Shown: positions 34,152 to 43,060 of the stretch, piece after piece
Numbering within the stretch: position 1 is the stretch's first letter
How the letters are laid out: every line of letters begins with the position of its first letter
Assembly: GCF_900113245.1 (NCBI RefSeq)
Contig: NZ_FOOQ01000001.1
Location: 1,418,770-1,482,769 of the forward strand
Length of the DNA stretch: 64,000 nt
Direction: 5' to 3'
From: Halopelagius inordinatus
GTDB lineage: Archaea > Halobacteriota > Halobacteria > Halobacteriales > Haloferacaceae
Position numbers and translations under genes: made by a program
The notes under the pieces: generated by a model
Told to the model about the DNA's origin: nothing
Databases searched by the model: none
What the model saw: only the letters and a program-made list of their open reading frames with translations

Positions 34152-35542
34152 TCGGTTCGCAACGTCTCGCGCTTTGTCTCGCCACTCGATTTCTGACCAC
34201 CGACGACATCGTAGTAGAAGCCCAACTGCTTGACGGTAGTTTTCGGAAGAAGATTCCACCCGTCGATAATGATAGGTCGTTTTGCCATCCCTTCTTTTAC
34301 GCGGTGAAGGTCGAGATTCTCGAAGAGGGGATTGTCGTTCATAATGACAACGATGTCGTACACCTCCTTCTCGAAGAGGGATGTCAAGTCGTCGTCTGGC
34401 TCTACTGAACGCGCATTCAACGAGGAAATCTTCTCGTCTTCAACCAACGGGTCGTACGCATCCACCGTACCGTATGCGGACAGTTCTGATATAATTGGTT
34501 CTGCGGGCGTGTTTCGGATGTCGTTCGTTCCGGGGCGGCCCTTGAATGCGACGCCGAGGACCAACGAACGGACACCATCCTCTCGCCCCGTCTCTGTGAG
34601 AGCATCCCGAATAATCGCGTTCGTCACGTCCGGCATCGATTCGTTGATATTTCGGCTCGTGTCAATGAACTGAAGCACGCTATCGAGCAATCCGTCGGCC
34701 TCGTCAACGCTGTTCATCAACAAATACGGGTCCTTTGGGAGACACCCGCCGCCGACGCCTGCGCCGGGTTGCATAATCGAGTTACGGTCGTATCCGGCAT
34801 TAGCCAATTTGATGATTCGCTGACCGTCTAGGTCGTTTTGTCGGGCGATTTCCCCGAACGCGTTTCCGATAGCGATGTTGATATCGCGATACGTGTTGTC
34901 GAAGAGTTTTATCATCTCGGCCGCTTCGGGCGAATCAACCTCGATGATGACATCTGCCGTGTGACTGAACACTTCGGCGCCTCGGTCCACGGACTTTTCA
35001 TCGTACCCGCCGACGACCTGCGGCAGGTTGTGAATCTCAGCGAGAGCGTCGCCTTGTACGGTCCGTTCGGGGGCGTGCAGGAAGTAGAGCTCCTCTGGAA
35101 TATCTATCTCGGCTTCCCTCTTGAGAATTTCGAGCATCTCTCGCGACGTACCTACTGAGATAGTACTTCGAATGATGACTGTATCTTCGGGCTCAAGAAT
35201 CGTGGAGACCGATTTGATCGCCGATTCAAGGGCGGAGGTGTCAGGTTCACCGTTCTCGTCGAGAGGAGATCCAACAGCGAGAATGTAGACAGATCGGTCG
35301 CTCACGTCGGCTTCTTCGAGTGACTTACGAAAGCGTAACTTCCCGATTTTCTGTTGCGTTCTGATCGTCTCTTTCAGTCCCGTTTCGTCAAAATGAGGGA
35401 TTCCCTGCTGGAGGTCAGACAGTTTCTCCTCGTCCCTCTCAATTCCAAGAACATCGTACCCAGATTGGGCCATAGCCGCGGTCAATGTGAGTCCAACGTA
35501 ACCTTGCCCGATGACGCAGATTCCAGTATCTGGGTCTGGCAT
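34148..35542 (-). CDS. Nucleotide-sugar dehydrogenase (UDP-Glc/ManNAc dehydrogenase family)
   Basis: A 464-residue NAD enzyme that oxidises the C6 of a UDP- or GDP-sugar to a uronic acid. It has the VIGQGYVGLTLT Rossmann motif, the LHAPERTVQGDAL region, the catalytic-Cys loop GGGCLPKDPYLL near residue 260, and the C-terminal domain. The family includes UDP-ManNAc dehydrogenase and UDP-glucose dehydrogenase. This copy is distinct from the aglM gene at 51.7-53 kb, so the substrate is probably another sugar. I chose ATG at 35542 because it is 22 nt after the TATA box GTATATATG (35564-35572); an earlier ATG at 35557 lies only about 9 nt from that box. Confidence 0.85.
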   Translation of the reverse strand: MPDPDTGICVIGQGYVGLTLTAAMAQSGYDVLGIERDEEKLSDLQQGIPHFDETGLKETIRTQQKIGKLRFRKSLEEADVSDRSVYILAVGSPLDENGEPDTSALESAIKSVSTILEPEDTVIIRSTISVGTSREMLEILKREAEIDIPEELYFLHAPERTVQGDALAEIHNLPQVVGGYDEKSVDRGAEVFSHTADVIIEVDSPEAAEMIKLFDNTYRDINIAIGNAFGEIARQNDLDGQRIIKLANAGYDRNSIMQPGAGVGGGCLPKDPYLLMNSVDEADGLLDSVLQFIDTSRNINESMPDVTNAIIRDALTETGREDGVRSLVLGVAFKGRPGTNDIRNTPAEPIISELSAYGTVDAYDPLVEDEKISSLNARSVEPDDDLTSLFEKEVYDIVVIMNDNPLFENLDLHRVKEGMAKRPIIIDGWNLLPKTTVKQLGFYYDVVGGQKSSGETKRETLRTD

Positions 35543-35720
35543 AGTAACCGCTTGCATGAGTCCGCATATATACGTTGTGTCTCATTTGTTTGCGATTTTC
35601 GAATCTGTGAGGGAGTGTGATAGGTAAAAACCGAAACTGTAACCGTATCCTTTTGATCGAACTCACTCGATTTTTAATAGAAGGGCTCGCTAAATCACCG
35701 GGAGTCGATTCTCAATCCTG
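35543..35720. other. AT-rich intergenic stretch with the nucleotide-sugar dehydrogenase promoter
   Basis: Holds the TATA box at 35564-35572 and otherwise AT-rich sequence with no ORF of note. Confidence 0.5.
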
Positions 35721-35734
35721 AATTCTCCGCCTCT

Positions 35735-35960
35735 CGGCGGAATCCACCAGTCTCGGAAGGCGCGAAAAGGACAAAAGCAGTACGAATTTCTTTGAGAACA
35801 CGGCTTGTCTGAGGACGCGAGTATCGTCGAGATCGATACTGGCTCGAGAGGAATTCTCGTGTACTTGCAAAAAGCACGAGGCGACAGGGTACGATTTGGA
35901 CGGAGAGCCTGTCGAATATCCACGCACCGAATACGGCGTAGATATCTGTCCCTGTTAAGT
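35735..35960 (+). pseudogene. Remnant of a SAM-dependent methyltransferase N terminus
   Basis: Reading the plus strand from about 35755 gives KGQKQYEFL-stop-EHGLSEDASIVEIDTGSRGILVYLQKAR. This follows the usual opening of small class I methyltransferases ('QYEFL.EHGL.PDD.VLEIGCGSGRGG') with the SAM-binding glycines lost and a stop in the middle. No downstream domain remains. Similarity is judged by eye only. Confidence 0.35.
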
Positions 35961-36025
35961 TATTTAAAATATAAACATATTGGTGTGAGATATTCTAAAA
36001 AATGCCTGTACAGTAGGTTAATTAA

Positions 36026-37087
36026 TTAACTAAATGCCATATTATATAATCTCTTTGCTGTTGGGTAAAATCCACTGGATCTAACGAAATTAACGAACTG
36101 TGGGCTCGTAGCATATTGGCTCAGCAGATAAGGAGTCGGGATTGGGCCATAGAATTCCCGCCGATCCAAAACATCCATGATAACGGGGTATTCGGAGTCA
36201 AAATCAACCGTTATCTCGCCAGGAGTCCAGATACTACGGACGTACTCCGATCCAGCTTCTCGTTCGAAGCCAGCCTTCCGGCACACGTTCGATAATGTTG
36301 TCAGTGTGAAATAAAATGTGTGTGCAGTTTGAAGGGGTTCTTGAAAATCCGCGAACATCGGGCGCATGCTCATACGGATGCCGGGGACCTCAATGTAAAC
36401 GACCGTCTCTTCGTGACAAAGCTCGCGAATTGCCCGTAGTTCCCTGACTGGGTCTAAAAAGTGTTCGACAACGTGTGATAAGGTGATGACATCCGGAGCG
36501 TCGGAGAGTGACGCATCTTCTGCACTTCCCACTCGGAGATCCAACTCATGCGTCGTCTGAGCATACGTCGCATTCTGCTCACCGAGATCGTACCCGACAA
36601 CCGAGTGACCCTGGTCTCGGAAATACGCCATTGTGCCCCCTGCTCCCGCCCCTATGTCAAGGACGGACAAACTTTCACCGAGGTCAGTAACCGAGGAAAG
36701 ATATTCGTATGCCTTAGGCGCGCGATCGTATTCAGCCTCAAATAGCCAATCCGACGTTTTCTTCTCGCCTTTATGCAGTAATTGGTATTCATCGTTATAG
36801 AACTCAGCATAGGAATCTGCGGTAAGGCGGGGGTTGGTTTGGATGAGTCCACAGTCTTTGCATACGCAAACTGGGTGTTTCAGCCCGTATCGGTCAATCT
36901 CTGCCAGCGTTCTGAACCCCTGGCCGCTGCAAACCGCACAATTGGTTGCTTCGAACTGATACCGTCCCTGTCGAAGTTTTTCCCAGATTTGCGCGACCTG
37001 TTGTTGTTGGATTGGTGTCAGTTGGTGTGCCGGGCTGCGCCCTTGTTGGAACCGTGGAGAAAGCAGTTGTTGGTCGCTTGCGGTCAT
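36026..37087 (-). CDS. Zinc-ribbon class I SAM-dependent methyltransferase
   Basis: A 353-residue methyltransferase. An N-terminal module with two Cys pairs (NCAVCSG near residue 48 and CVCKDCG near 75) looks zinc-binding, as in sugar C-methyltransferases. The SAM domain follows, with LSVLDIGAGAGGTMAYFRDQGHSVVGYDL near residue 140 and DVITLSHVVEHFLDP. Enzymes of this shape act on deoxysugars or on other cluster intermediates; the substrate is unknown. A TTAACTA box about 22 nt upstream suggests a leaderless start. Codon use and local GC are lower than in the flanking conserved genes. Confidence 0.75.
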   Translation of the reverse strand: MTASDQQLLSPRFQQGRSPAHQLTPIQQQQVAQIWEKLRQGRYQFEATNCAVCSGQGFRTLAEIDRYGLKHPVCVCKDCGLIQTNPRLTADSYAEFYNDEYQLLHKGEKKTSDWLFEAEYDRAPKAYEYLSSVTDLGESLSVLDIGAGAGGTMAYFRDQGHSVVGYDLGEQNATYAQTTHELDLRVGSAEDASLSDAPDVITLSHVVEHFLDPVRELRAIRELCHEETVVYIEVPGIRMSMRPMFADFQEPLQTAHTFYFTLTTLSNVCRKAGFEREAGSEYVRSIWTPGEITVDFDSEYPVIMDVLDRREFYGPIPTPYLLSQYATSPQFVNFVRSSGFYPTAKRLYNMAFS

Positions 37088-37189
37088 TGTGCTGACTTAC
37101 ATTAACACATAGTTAAGTGTCTCCCTTATAGATGTGTTACATATCGAATTTGTCTTACGATTCACCATTTCGATGCTCGCAATTCCCTT

Positions 37190-37610
37190 CCTCACTACCC
37201 AAGACCCAGTTTAACCATCAGCCGATGCTGTAACCAGGATTTCCATTGGATGGTTCAACTAGCACACACGTATTATTTTACGCTCGAAACACTGTCAAAC
37301 GTGATGCTCAAATCTGGATTCAAACCAGTATTCGGATATCAATACATATGGAATGTCTGGAGGCCCGTCGGACCAAAATAGCGAGCGGATCGGTTCTGAC
37401 TACGGTGCCACTCTTCGATTCCTACGACAGATAGCGATCTACCGCCGTATACCCACGAAACACAATATTCCGTGGGGAATCAACCACAGTATCTCCCGTA
37501 AAGTATTTCTGAAACTGAAACAGCTCAGGATTCACGACCAGGTCAACAACTGTATACGGATGTCCTTGGACTCTGACACCCCTGTCCCTAGCGATAGACA
37601 AATCCGCTGA
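37190..37610 (+). pseudogene. Broken copy of a zinc-ribbon-type methyltransferase, C-terminal part
   Basis: On the opposite strand from the intact methyltransferase, the frame ending at the TAG of 37379-37381 reads DFHWMVQLAHTYYFTLETLSNV and MLKSGFKPVFGYQYIWNVW. This aligns by eye with DFQEPLQTAHTFYFTLTTLSNV and CRKAGFEREAGSEYVRSIW of the intact gene. Another frame continues to 37610 with basic helices (RFLRQIAIYRRIPTKHN) that may be the old C terminus. There is no start and no SAM motif. The rest of 37088-37652 is AT-rich and has no other gene that I can see. Confidence 0.55.
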
Positions 37611-37652
37611 GCGTGGAAAGATATATCGTTAATTGAGCGATTAATATTCAAA

Positions 37653-38660
37653 GTGAACAATCTGATTGAACGCGGAGTACGGAATCCACAGGAGATCCCT
37701 CGATTTGTCCGTCGGAAGTTGAGAGACCGAATCCGAGTCGTGACGAACCGTCTACCACCTCTTTGGACGTACACGGCAGAAAACTTCGAGGGCATGTTAA
37801 CCGTCAAACCATATCGGGGTATCGATCAACCGGTAGTTGACGGTACTGAAATCCACGACTTCGCTGCTGACTGGGTCGCAGATCCGTTCCTCCAGTACGA
37901 TGACGGGACGTACTATCTCTTCGCCGAGGCCGCAAAAAATGAGTACCCAAAGAACGGGGCGTGTCTCGTCTGGTACGAATCGCCTGACGGCCTCAGTTGG
38001 AAGTACCAAGGAGTCGTACTTGACAGACAGCCCGGATCCGACATGACGGACTCGTATCCCCAAGTCATACAACACGAAGGGACGCGGTATCTCGTCCCCT
38101 CATTTGCACGGGGATCGAACGCCGATGAGTTCCGTATATACGAATTTACTGACTTCCCAGCGGAGTTAAACCACGTCGAAACTCCGGTCTCGGAGGGTGT
38201 TCGAGGGGATCCGACGTTGTTCAACTGGCAGAATAAGTGGTACTGCATCTTCGAAGATTTCGACCATCACCTACGACTGTACTACTCCGACAGCTTCTTG
38301 GACGGTAACTGGGTTGAACACCCCGAGAGCCCCATCGAGACGAGCCGTGAACTTCGTCCCGGCGGGCGACCAATCGTAAGAAGCGATTGTATAGATTTCT
38401 TTACCCAGGGACCGCGTTCAAAGCGTACTAGTTTGTTATGTTACCGGATAACAGAGATTTCTCCAGAGAGATTTGAGTGGACAGAGATCGAAGCATCGCC
38501 TGTACTGTATCCGGCGAGCCATTCCGGTCGATGGAACGAGTTGAAGATGCATCATATAGATACTCTCGAACCACCGAACGACGGAAAGTCGATAGTCTCG
38601 GTTGACGGCCAGAATCGACACGGAGACTATTCGATCGGGATCTATCGTCCGTCCAGTTAA
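37653..38660 (+). CDS. Beta-propeller glycan-enzyme-like protein (GINT1 N-terminal/GH43-like)
   Basis: A 335-residue protein with repeated propeller blades: WVADPFLQYDDGTYYLFAEAA, YPQVIQHEGTRYLVPSFARGS, EGVRGDPTLFNWQNKWYCIFEDF, ELRPGGRPIV and HSGRWNELKMHHIDTL. The pattern matches the N-terminal domain of glucosamine inositolphosphorylceramide transferase-like proteins, with a GH43-like five-bladed fold. In bacteria such domains sit in capsule or O-antigen clusters, sometimes with formyltransferases. There is no signal peptide. It could be a transferase, a lyase or a sugar-binding subunit. The start at 37653 (GTG) is uncertain. Confidence 0.65.
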   Translation: MNNLIERGVRNPQEIPRFVRRKLRDRIRVVTNRLPPLWTYTAENFEGMLTVKPYRGIDQPVVDGTEIHDFAADWVADPFLQYDDGTYYLFAEAAKNEYPKNGACLVWYESPDGLSWKYQGVVLDRQPGSDMTDSYPQVIQHEGTRYLVPSFARGSNADEFRIYEFTDFPAELNHVETPVSEGVRGDPTLFNWQNKWYCIFEDFDHHLRLYYSDSFLDGNWVEHPESPIETSRELRPGGRPIVRSDCIDFFTQGPRSKRTSLLCYRITEISPERFEWTEIEASPVLYPASHSGRWNELKMHHIDTLEPPNDGKSIVSVDGQNRHGDYSIGIYRPSS

Positions 38661-38745
38661 CTAAGCTACTAGTTTGTAAATTTGAATAACTACTGACCCA
38701 AACCAGAATCGTTTTTATATTCCATGCGACCATTGAGGTATCCAG

Positions 38746-39753
38746 ATGACACACAGCCGTTACAACCTCTCGAATGTAAACAAAGCGATACAGAATCCGT
38801 CGTTATTTCTTGAAGAAATGGAGAGGTTGAGCAAGCCGAAGAACATAAATAAGATACTTAACAAAATCCTATTCGAGAAGGATTACGGAGATCAGGCCAA
38901 CGTAATGGCCGAGGATTGGGACAACCTGATAATTTTAGACGGGTTTCGGTACGATTACTTCGAGCAGTACAACACGATAGACGGAGAGTTATCACGCATA
39001 ACCTCTCAAGGGTCACACAGTACTGAATTTTTAGAAAAAACGTTTGTGGGGCGGCAGTTCCACGATACAGTCTACATCACCGCAAATCCTCACGCACCTC
39101 GCCTCGTCGACGACGACGTATTTTACTTGATGGAATCAGTCTACGATGCAGATAGGGAAACCGCTGCTCGAGAGCATTACCCAGAGCAAGTCATAGAGAT
39201 GGCTCTTCCGGTCATAGAGGGGTACCCGAATAAACGACATATTATCCACATGATGCAGCCGAACGTCCCATTCTTGGGCCCGACCGCCGAAAAAATACGA
39301 GAGAGGTTGTATTCGGAAGAGGGAGTTACGTTTGTAAACATGGAACCGTCGGACGTACCAGAGTCGTTCTCTCCTCGAGAGGAGTTAGGAACTATCAAAG
39401 AAGCCTGCGAAAAAGGGTATATTTCAGAAGTGAGTCTGAGAGAGGCGTATCGAGAGAACGTCAAGATTGCACTCGAATACGCTCAACAGTTGTTGGACGA
39501 GATAGAAGGAAAGACGGCGATTACGGCCGATCACGGCGAGATGCTCGGGGAGCGAGTTCCGCCACTCTACTATAAACAGTATAGCCACGAGAGGCACATC
39601 TATACTGACGAACTTCGACACGTGCCCTGGCTGGTTATCGATTCGGACGAAAGACGTGAGATATATAGCGAAGATCCGCTTCAAGATAGCCAACTCGCCG
39701 ACGACACCGTCAAAGACCGGTTAGAGAAACTGGGGTATCTCGACTATGTATAA
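38746..39753 (+). CDS. Alkaline-phosphatase-superfamily enzyme
   Basis: A 335-residue soluble protein of the AlkP/sulfatase fold. The metal-site motifs are WDNLIILDGFRYDYFEQY (first Asp) and TADHGEMLGE near residue 263. The nucleophile region RITSQGSHSTEFLEKTF near residue 82 has Ser rather than the Cys-x-Pro-x-Arg of sulfatases, so it is probably a phospho-group hydrolase or transferase. There is no signal peptide or membrane helix. ATG 22 nt after TTTTTATATTCC, a leaderless pattern. The substrate is likely a glycan intermediate but is unknown. Confidence 0.7.
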   Translation: MTHSRYNLSNVNKAIQNPSLFLEEMERLSKPKNINKILNKILFEKDYGDQANVMAEDWDNLIILDGFRYDYFEQYNTIDGELSRITSQGSHSTEFLEKTFVGRQFHDTVYITANPHAPRLVDDDVFYLMESVYDADRETAAREHYPEQVIEMALPVIEGYPNKRHIIHMMQPNVPFLGPTAEKIRERLYSEEGVTFVNMEPSDVPESFSPREELGTIKEACEKGYISEVSLREAYRENVKIALEYAQQLLDEIEGKTAITADHGEMLGERVPPLYYKQYSHERHIYTDELRHVPWLVIDSDERREIYSEDPLQDSQLADDTVKDRLEKLGYLDYV

Positions 39754-39915
39754 CAGTCGTGTTGCCGACGATATCCTTAGGTAGGAGCGCCGACCACGAT
39801 TGGTCGAACAATCATGGAATCGAGATTTAAAACTGAATCGAAGAGTATCGAACGGATGGTTTGAACACAGAACGACTCGTCGCTTTTTCATATTACCGTG
39901 AAGCAAGAGAAGACG

Positions 39916-41328
39916 ATGGAGGAGACATATAAGGATATAAGCGAGAGGTTCTTGACACTCGAAGAAGATCTGAACCTATTCGAGTCTCGGATCGACGGAG
40001 TTCGCTTTTGGGAGTATATTCGATCAGAAGTCCATCAAGAGATATTGGAGCGGACCGGCCTCATAGGACGCGTTCATACGGAGAAGGGTGTTACAGTTCG
40101 AGAGCGCCTCAAGGGCGTGTACCTGTGGGCGCGGAACCTAGTCTATAAGAGCTCATTCTTTGGAGAGGAGCGTGATATGCTGTTTTTCGGTCACCCGCGA
40201 CGGAAGTTAGAAGAAGATGGACTCTGGTGGGATCTCTACTGCGACCCGATCCTCGATACACTCGAACTTGACTATCGGTATATCGAGTACGATTACCAGT
40301 TAGATCATGCGTCACCGGCGAAGACGGAAGATAGGGATTTCGTCGATTTCATAAATTACTCGGGGACGATTTGGAAGACCGTCAGACCGAACACTCTCAG
40401 CGAGGGAGATGCGAAACTCCTAGAGACGGTGAGCGAGGAAATCGAGAATCGCTTCGACTGTTCGATTGACATCGAAGGCAAGGTTCGCGACGCACTCGCA
40501 GATAGAGAGGTAACATACCCTCTCTACAAACTCCTGCTCCGGCGTGTCGATCCGGAGGTCGTAATTACGGTTGTTAGTTACGGAAAAGAATCATTTATCG
40601 AAGCATGCGACGCGTACGATGTTCCTGTCGTGGAACTCCAACACGGGACCATCAACCAATATCATATGGGATACTCCTTCCGGGGCGAACGGACCAAGCG
40701 GACGTTCCCGGACTACTTCTTTTCTTTTGGCTCCTTTTGGACGGGAAGTGTCGAGTTACCCCTGCCTAAGAGCCACATTTTCGATATCGGATACCCCTAT
40801 TTGGAGGGTCAGTTTAGAAAGTATTCGGGCGTAGAACCTACTGGTTCGATCATATTCATCTCTCAGGGATCGATCGGAGAGCGTCTCTCTAAGTTTGCTC
40901 TCGAAGTAAACGAGCTAGTAGGGGCCGAGCGAGAAGTTGTGTACAAGCTTCATCCGGGGGAGTACGACAGATGGCGGGACGAGTATCCTTGGTTAGTTGA
41001 CTCTGATATTACGGTGGTTGACGAAGAGAGGCCGAGCCTGTACCGCCTCTTTGCAGAGGCTGCAGTCCAAGTCGGCGTCTACTCTACTGCGGTGTACGAA
41101 GGGATGATATTCGAACTGCAGACGTATCTCGTTGATTTACCCGGCGTCGAATACATGGAGGGGTTGTTGACGGAAGACCACGTCAAGCTAGTAGGCGAAC
41201 CGTCCGAAGTAGTCGTAAACGGCGACGGATCCAGGGAATTCGACGTGGATCGATACTTTACACCGAACCCGATAAACAACTTCAACGAAGCGCTCGATGC
41301 CATCCTTCGGAAGGAAAACCAGAGTTGA
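39916..41328 (+). CDS. GT-B-like capsule/nonulosonate glycosyltransferase candidate
   Basis: A 470-residue protein with a helical N-terminal half and a GT-B-like second half. Conserved features are FFGHPRRKLEEDGLWWD, VELQHGTINQYHMGYSF near residue 240, IFISQGSIGERL, VYKLHPGEYDRW near residue 350 and VGVYSTAVYEGM. The 'LHPGE' and 'VYSTAVYEG' pair recalls CDP-glycerol/capsule and CMP-sialic-acid-type transferases. Given the neighbours, it may transfer the CMP-activated acid; this is inference. ATG at 39916 is 20-22 nt after the box TTTTTCATATTA; an in-frame GTG at 39898 lies inside that promoter spacing. Confidence 0.7.
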   Translation: MEETYKDISERFLTLEEDLNLFESRIDGVRFWEYIRSEVHQEILERTGLIGRVHTEKGVTVRERLKGVYLWARNLVYKSSFFGEERDMLFFGHPRRKLEEDGLWWDLYCDPILDTLELDYRYIEYDYQLDHASPAKTEDRDFVDFINYSGTIWKTVRPNTLSEGDAKLLETVSEEIENRFDCSIDIEGKVRDALADREVTYPLYKLLLRRVDPEVVITVVSYGKESFIEACDAYDVPVVELQHGTINQYHMGYSFRGERTKRTFPDYFFSFGSFWTGSVELPLPKSHIFDIGYPYLEGQFRKYSGVEPTGSIIFISQGSIGERLSKFALEVNELVGAEREVVYKLHPGEYDRWRDEYPWLVDSDITVVDEERPSLYRLFAEAAVQVGVYSTAVYEGMIFELQTYLVDLPGVEYMEGLLTEDHVKLVGEPSEVVVNGDGSREFDVDRYFTPNPINNFNEALDAILRKENQS

Positions 41329-41431
41329 CGGCGGCGAATCTCTATTTCCACCGGCGGACACTGACGGACCGCCGAACACAGCCTCCCGAACGGTGGTTGC
41401 AATACACCGGGTAAGAAGGGTATTCGCCGCT

Positions 41432-42961
41432 TTACTTCACGTTCACGAACCTTCGTACTAACGAGAGGTCAACTCCGAAATAGTGCTCTATATCTGAGAC
41501 TATCTTCAAATCGTGTTCTTCGATTCCACCGAACCGGGCGATAAAGACGGTCAACAAGAGGACGTAGAGGACAGCGAAGCCGAGTTGTACGACTACCCTC
41601 TCCGGGAATGTAGGTCGAACGAACAGTTCGATAGCGCCGATACTGAGCGTAGCGGCCGTCACCGGGGGAAGCATAACCCTGTTCTGCGGCAAGATTCCGG
41701 TGACTCGATACAACTTAGTCGAATTTAGAACGTTTAGAAGTCCGTACGACAGAGTAGTTGCCACGGAGGCACCGACGTAGGAGTATCCAGGGATTAGAAG
41801 GAAGTTCAAAACGAGATTGACTACAGCGACGAGAACGCTGTAATACATCACCGCCTTGTTGCATCCCATCGAGACGAGTGCTTTCGAGTTAGGTCCGACG
41901 ATAGCGTGGAAAAAGAACGAGATGGAGAGAATCCTCAAGGCTAACGCGCCCTCGCTATATTTGGCGCCGAAGGTGAGCGATATTGTGAGTTCAGGAAAGA
42001 AGAAAAACAGAACGAAAAGAGGGCAAGCGGCGAAAAGAATCCATTTGGCTACTGCCGTGTAAATAGAACGCATACCGTCGGCATCCTCGTTCGAGTGGTA
42101 CTTCGAGAAGACTGGAAGAAAAATAAATCCGAAAGAGGTGAGCGTGACAGAGAGCATCGAAGCGAGTGGATACACGACGCCGTATATCCCCACATCTTCT
42201 ACCGTCGCCAACCACCCTACCATGAACGTATCCACGTGCGAGAATACGAGCGTCATCGCTCCAGAGATAGACAGCGGAAGCGAAAACAGCAACAACTCTT
42301 TCCGCCGGGTGGTGTACCCGCCTGAGTCTCCGAGCGACGTTCTCCGGTATAAGTATACCAGACCGACGGCGGCGGCGACGACGTACGCAGCGAGAAATGC
42401 GCTGATGAGTCCTACCGTCCCCAGTCCCAACGCCAGTACGGTGATTATGAGGCCGAAACGCACGACAGGCAACGAGACGTGCTTCATTATCACCTTCGGC
42501 ATGACTTCCTCTGTTCCCTGAAGGACTCCGACAGCTAACGTCACAAATGCCGCGAACGGAACCGTAATACTCGCAATTTGGAGGATAGGTGTGAGGGAGC
42601 TATCGTCGAATACGTTCGTAGCTAGGTAACCGGACGATGCGAAGAGAACCCCCCCGATAACCAGCGATACTGGACCGACTATCTGTATCGCAGAGACGAT
42701 GATTCCCTTCTTATCTTCGATTGTGTCGTATCGGGGAAGGAACCGCCCGGCGCCGGTTTGAAGACCGAGGACGGTGAGCATGGAAGCAAATGTAATGAGT
42801 GTTGTGCCTATCGAGATGCCGCCATAAGAGGATACACCAAGGATTCGAGCCATGAAGAGTTTCGCGATAAAGGCGGTTCCTAGCTCAATTCCCATTCCGA
42901 TAATGACCAATCCGCCTCCCTTAAACAGAGAACGAAAGGTAGAATCTAGACCATCTGCCAT
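41432..42961 (-). CDS. Polysaccharide flippase (Wzx/AglR type, MATE-like)
   Basis: A 509-residue integral membrane protein with about 12-14 hydrophobic segments. It begins MADGLDSTFRSLFKGGGLVIIGMGIELGTAFIAKLFMARILGVSSYG, the usual opening of RfbX/Wzx oligosaccharide exporters. In this locus it is the candidate that turns the lipid-linked glycan to the outside before AglB uses it. I chose the ATG at 42961; an upstream extension would start inside the sulfatase-gene promoter region. Divergent from the 43061 gene. Confidence 0.85.
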   Translation of the reverse strand: MADGLDSTFRSLFKGGGLVIIGMGIELGTAFIAKLFMARILGVSSYGGISIGTTLITFASMLTVLGLQTGAGRFLPRYDTIEDKKGIIVSAIQIVGPVSLVIGGVLFASSGYLATNVFDDSSLTPILQIASITVPFAAFVTLAVGVLQGTEEVMPKVIMKHVSLPVVRFGLIITVLALGLGTVGLISAFLAAYVVAAAVGLVYLYRRTSLGDSGGYTTRRKELLLFSLPLSISGAMTLVFSHVDTFMVGWLATVEDVGIYGVVYPLASMLSVTLTSFGFIFLPVFSKYHSNEDADGMRSIYTAVAKWILFAACPLFVLFFFFPELTISLTFGAKYSEGALALRILSISFFFHAIVGPNSKALVSMGCNKAVMYYSVLVAVVNLVLNFLLIPGYSYVGASVATTLSYGLLNVLNSTKLYRVTGILPQNRVMLPPVTAATLSIGAIELFVRPTFPERVVVQLGFAVLYVLLLTVFIARFGGIEEHDLKIVSDIEHYFGVDLSLVRRFVNVK

Positions 42962-43060
42962 TGCTGTTGAGAGAGAACACAAGCAGGTATGCGTTTTGAT
43001 GTTTGAGCAATGTAAATCCGCCACGAAGATTATTACTCTGGTCTCTGCATATTCTATTTA

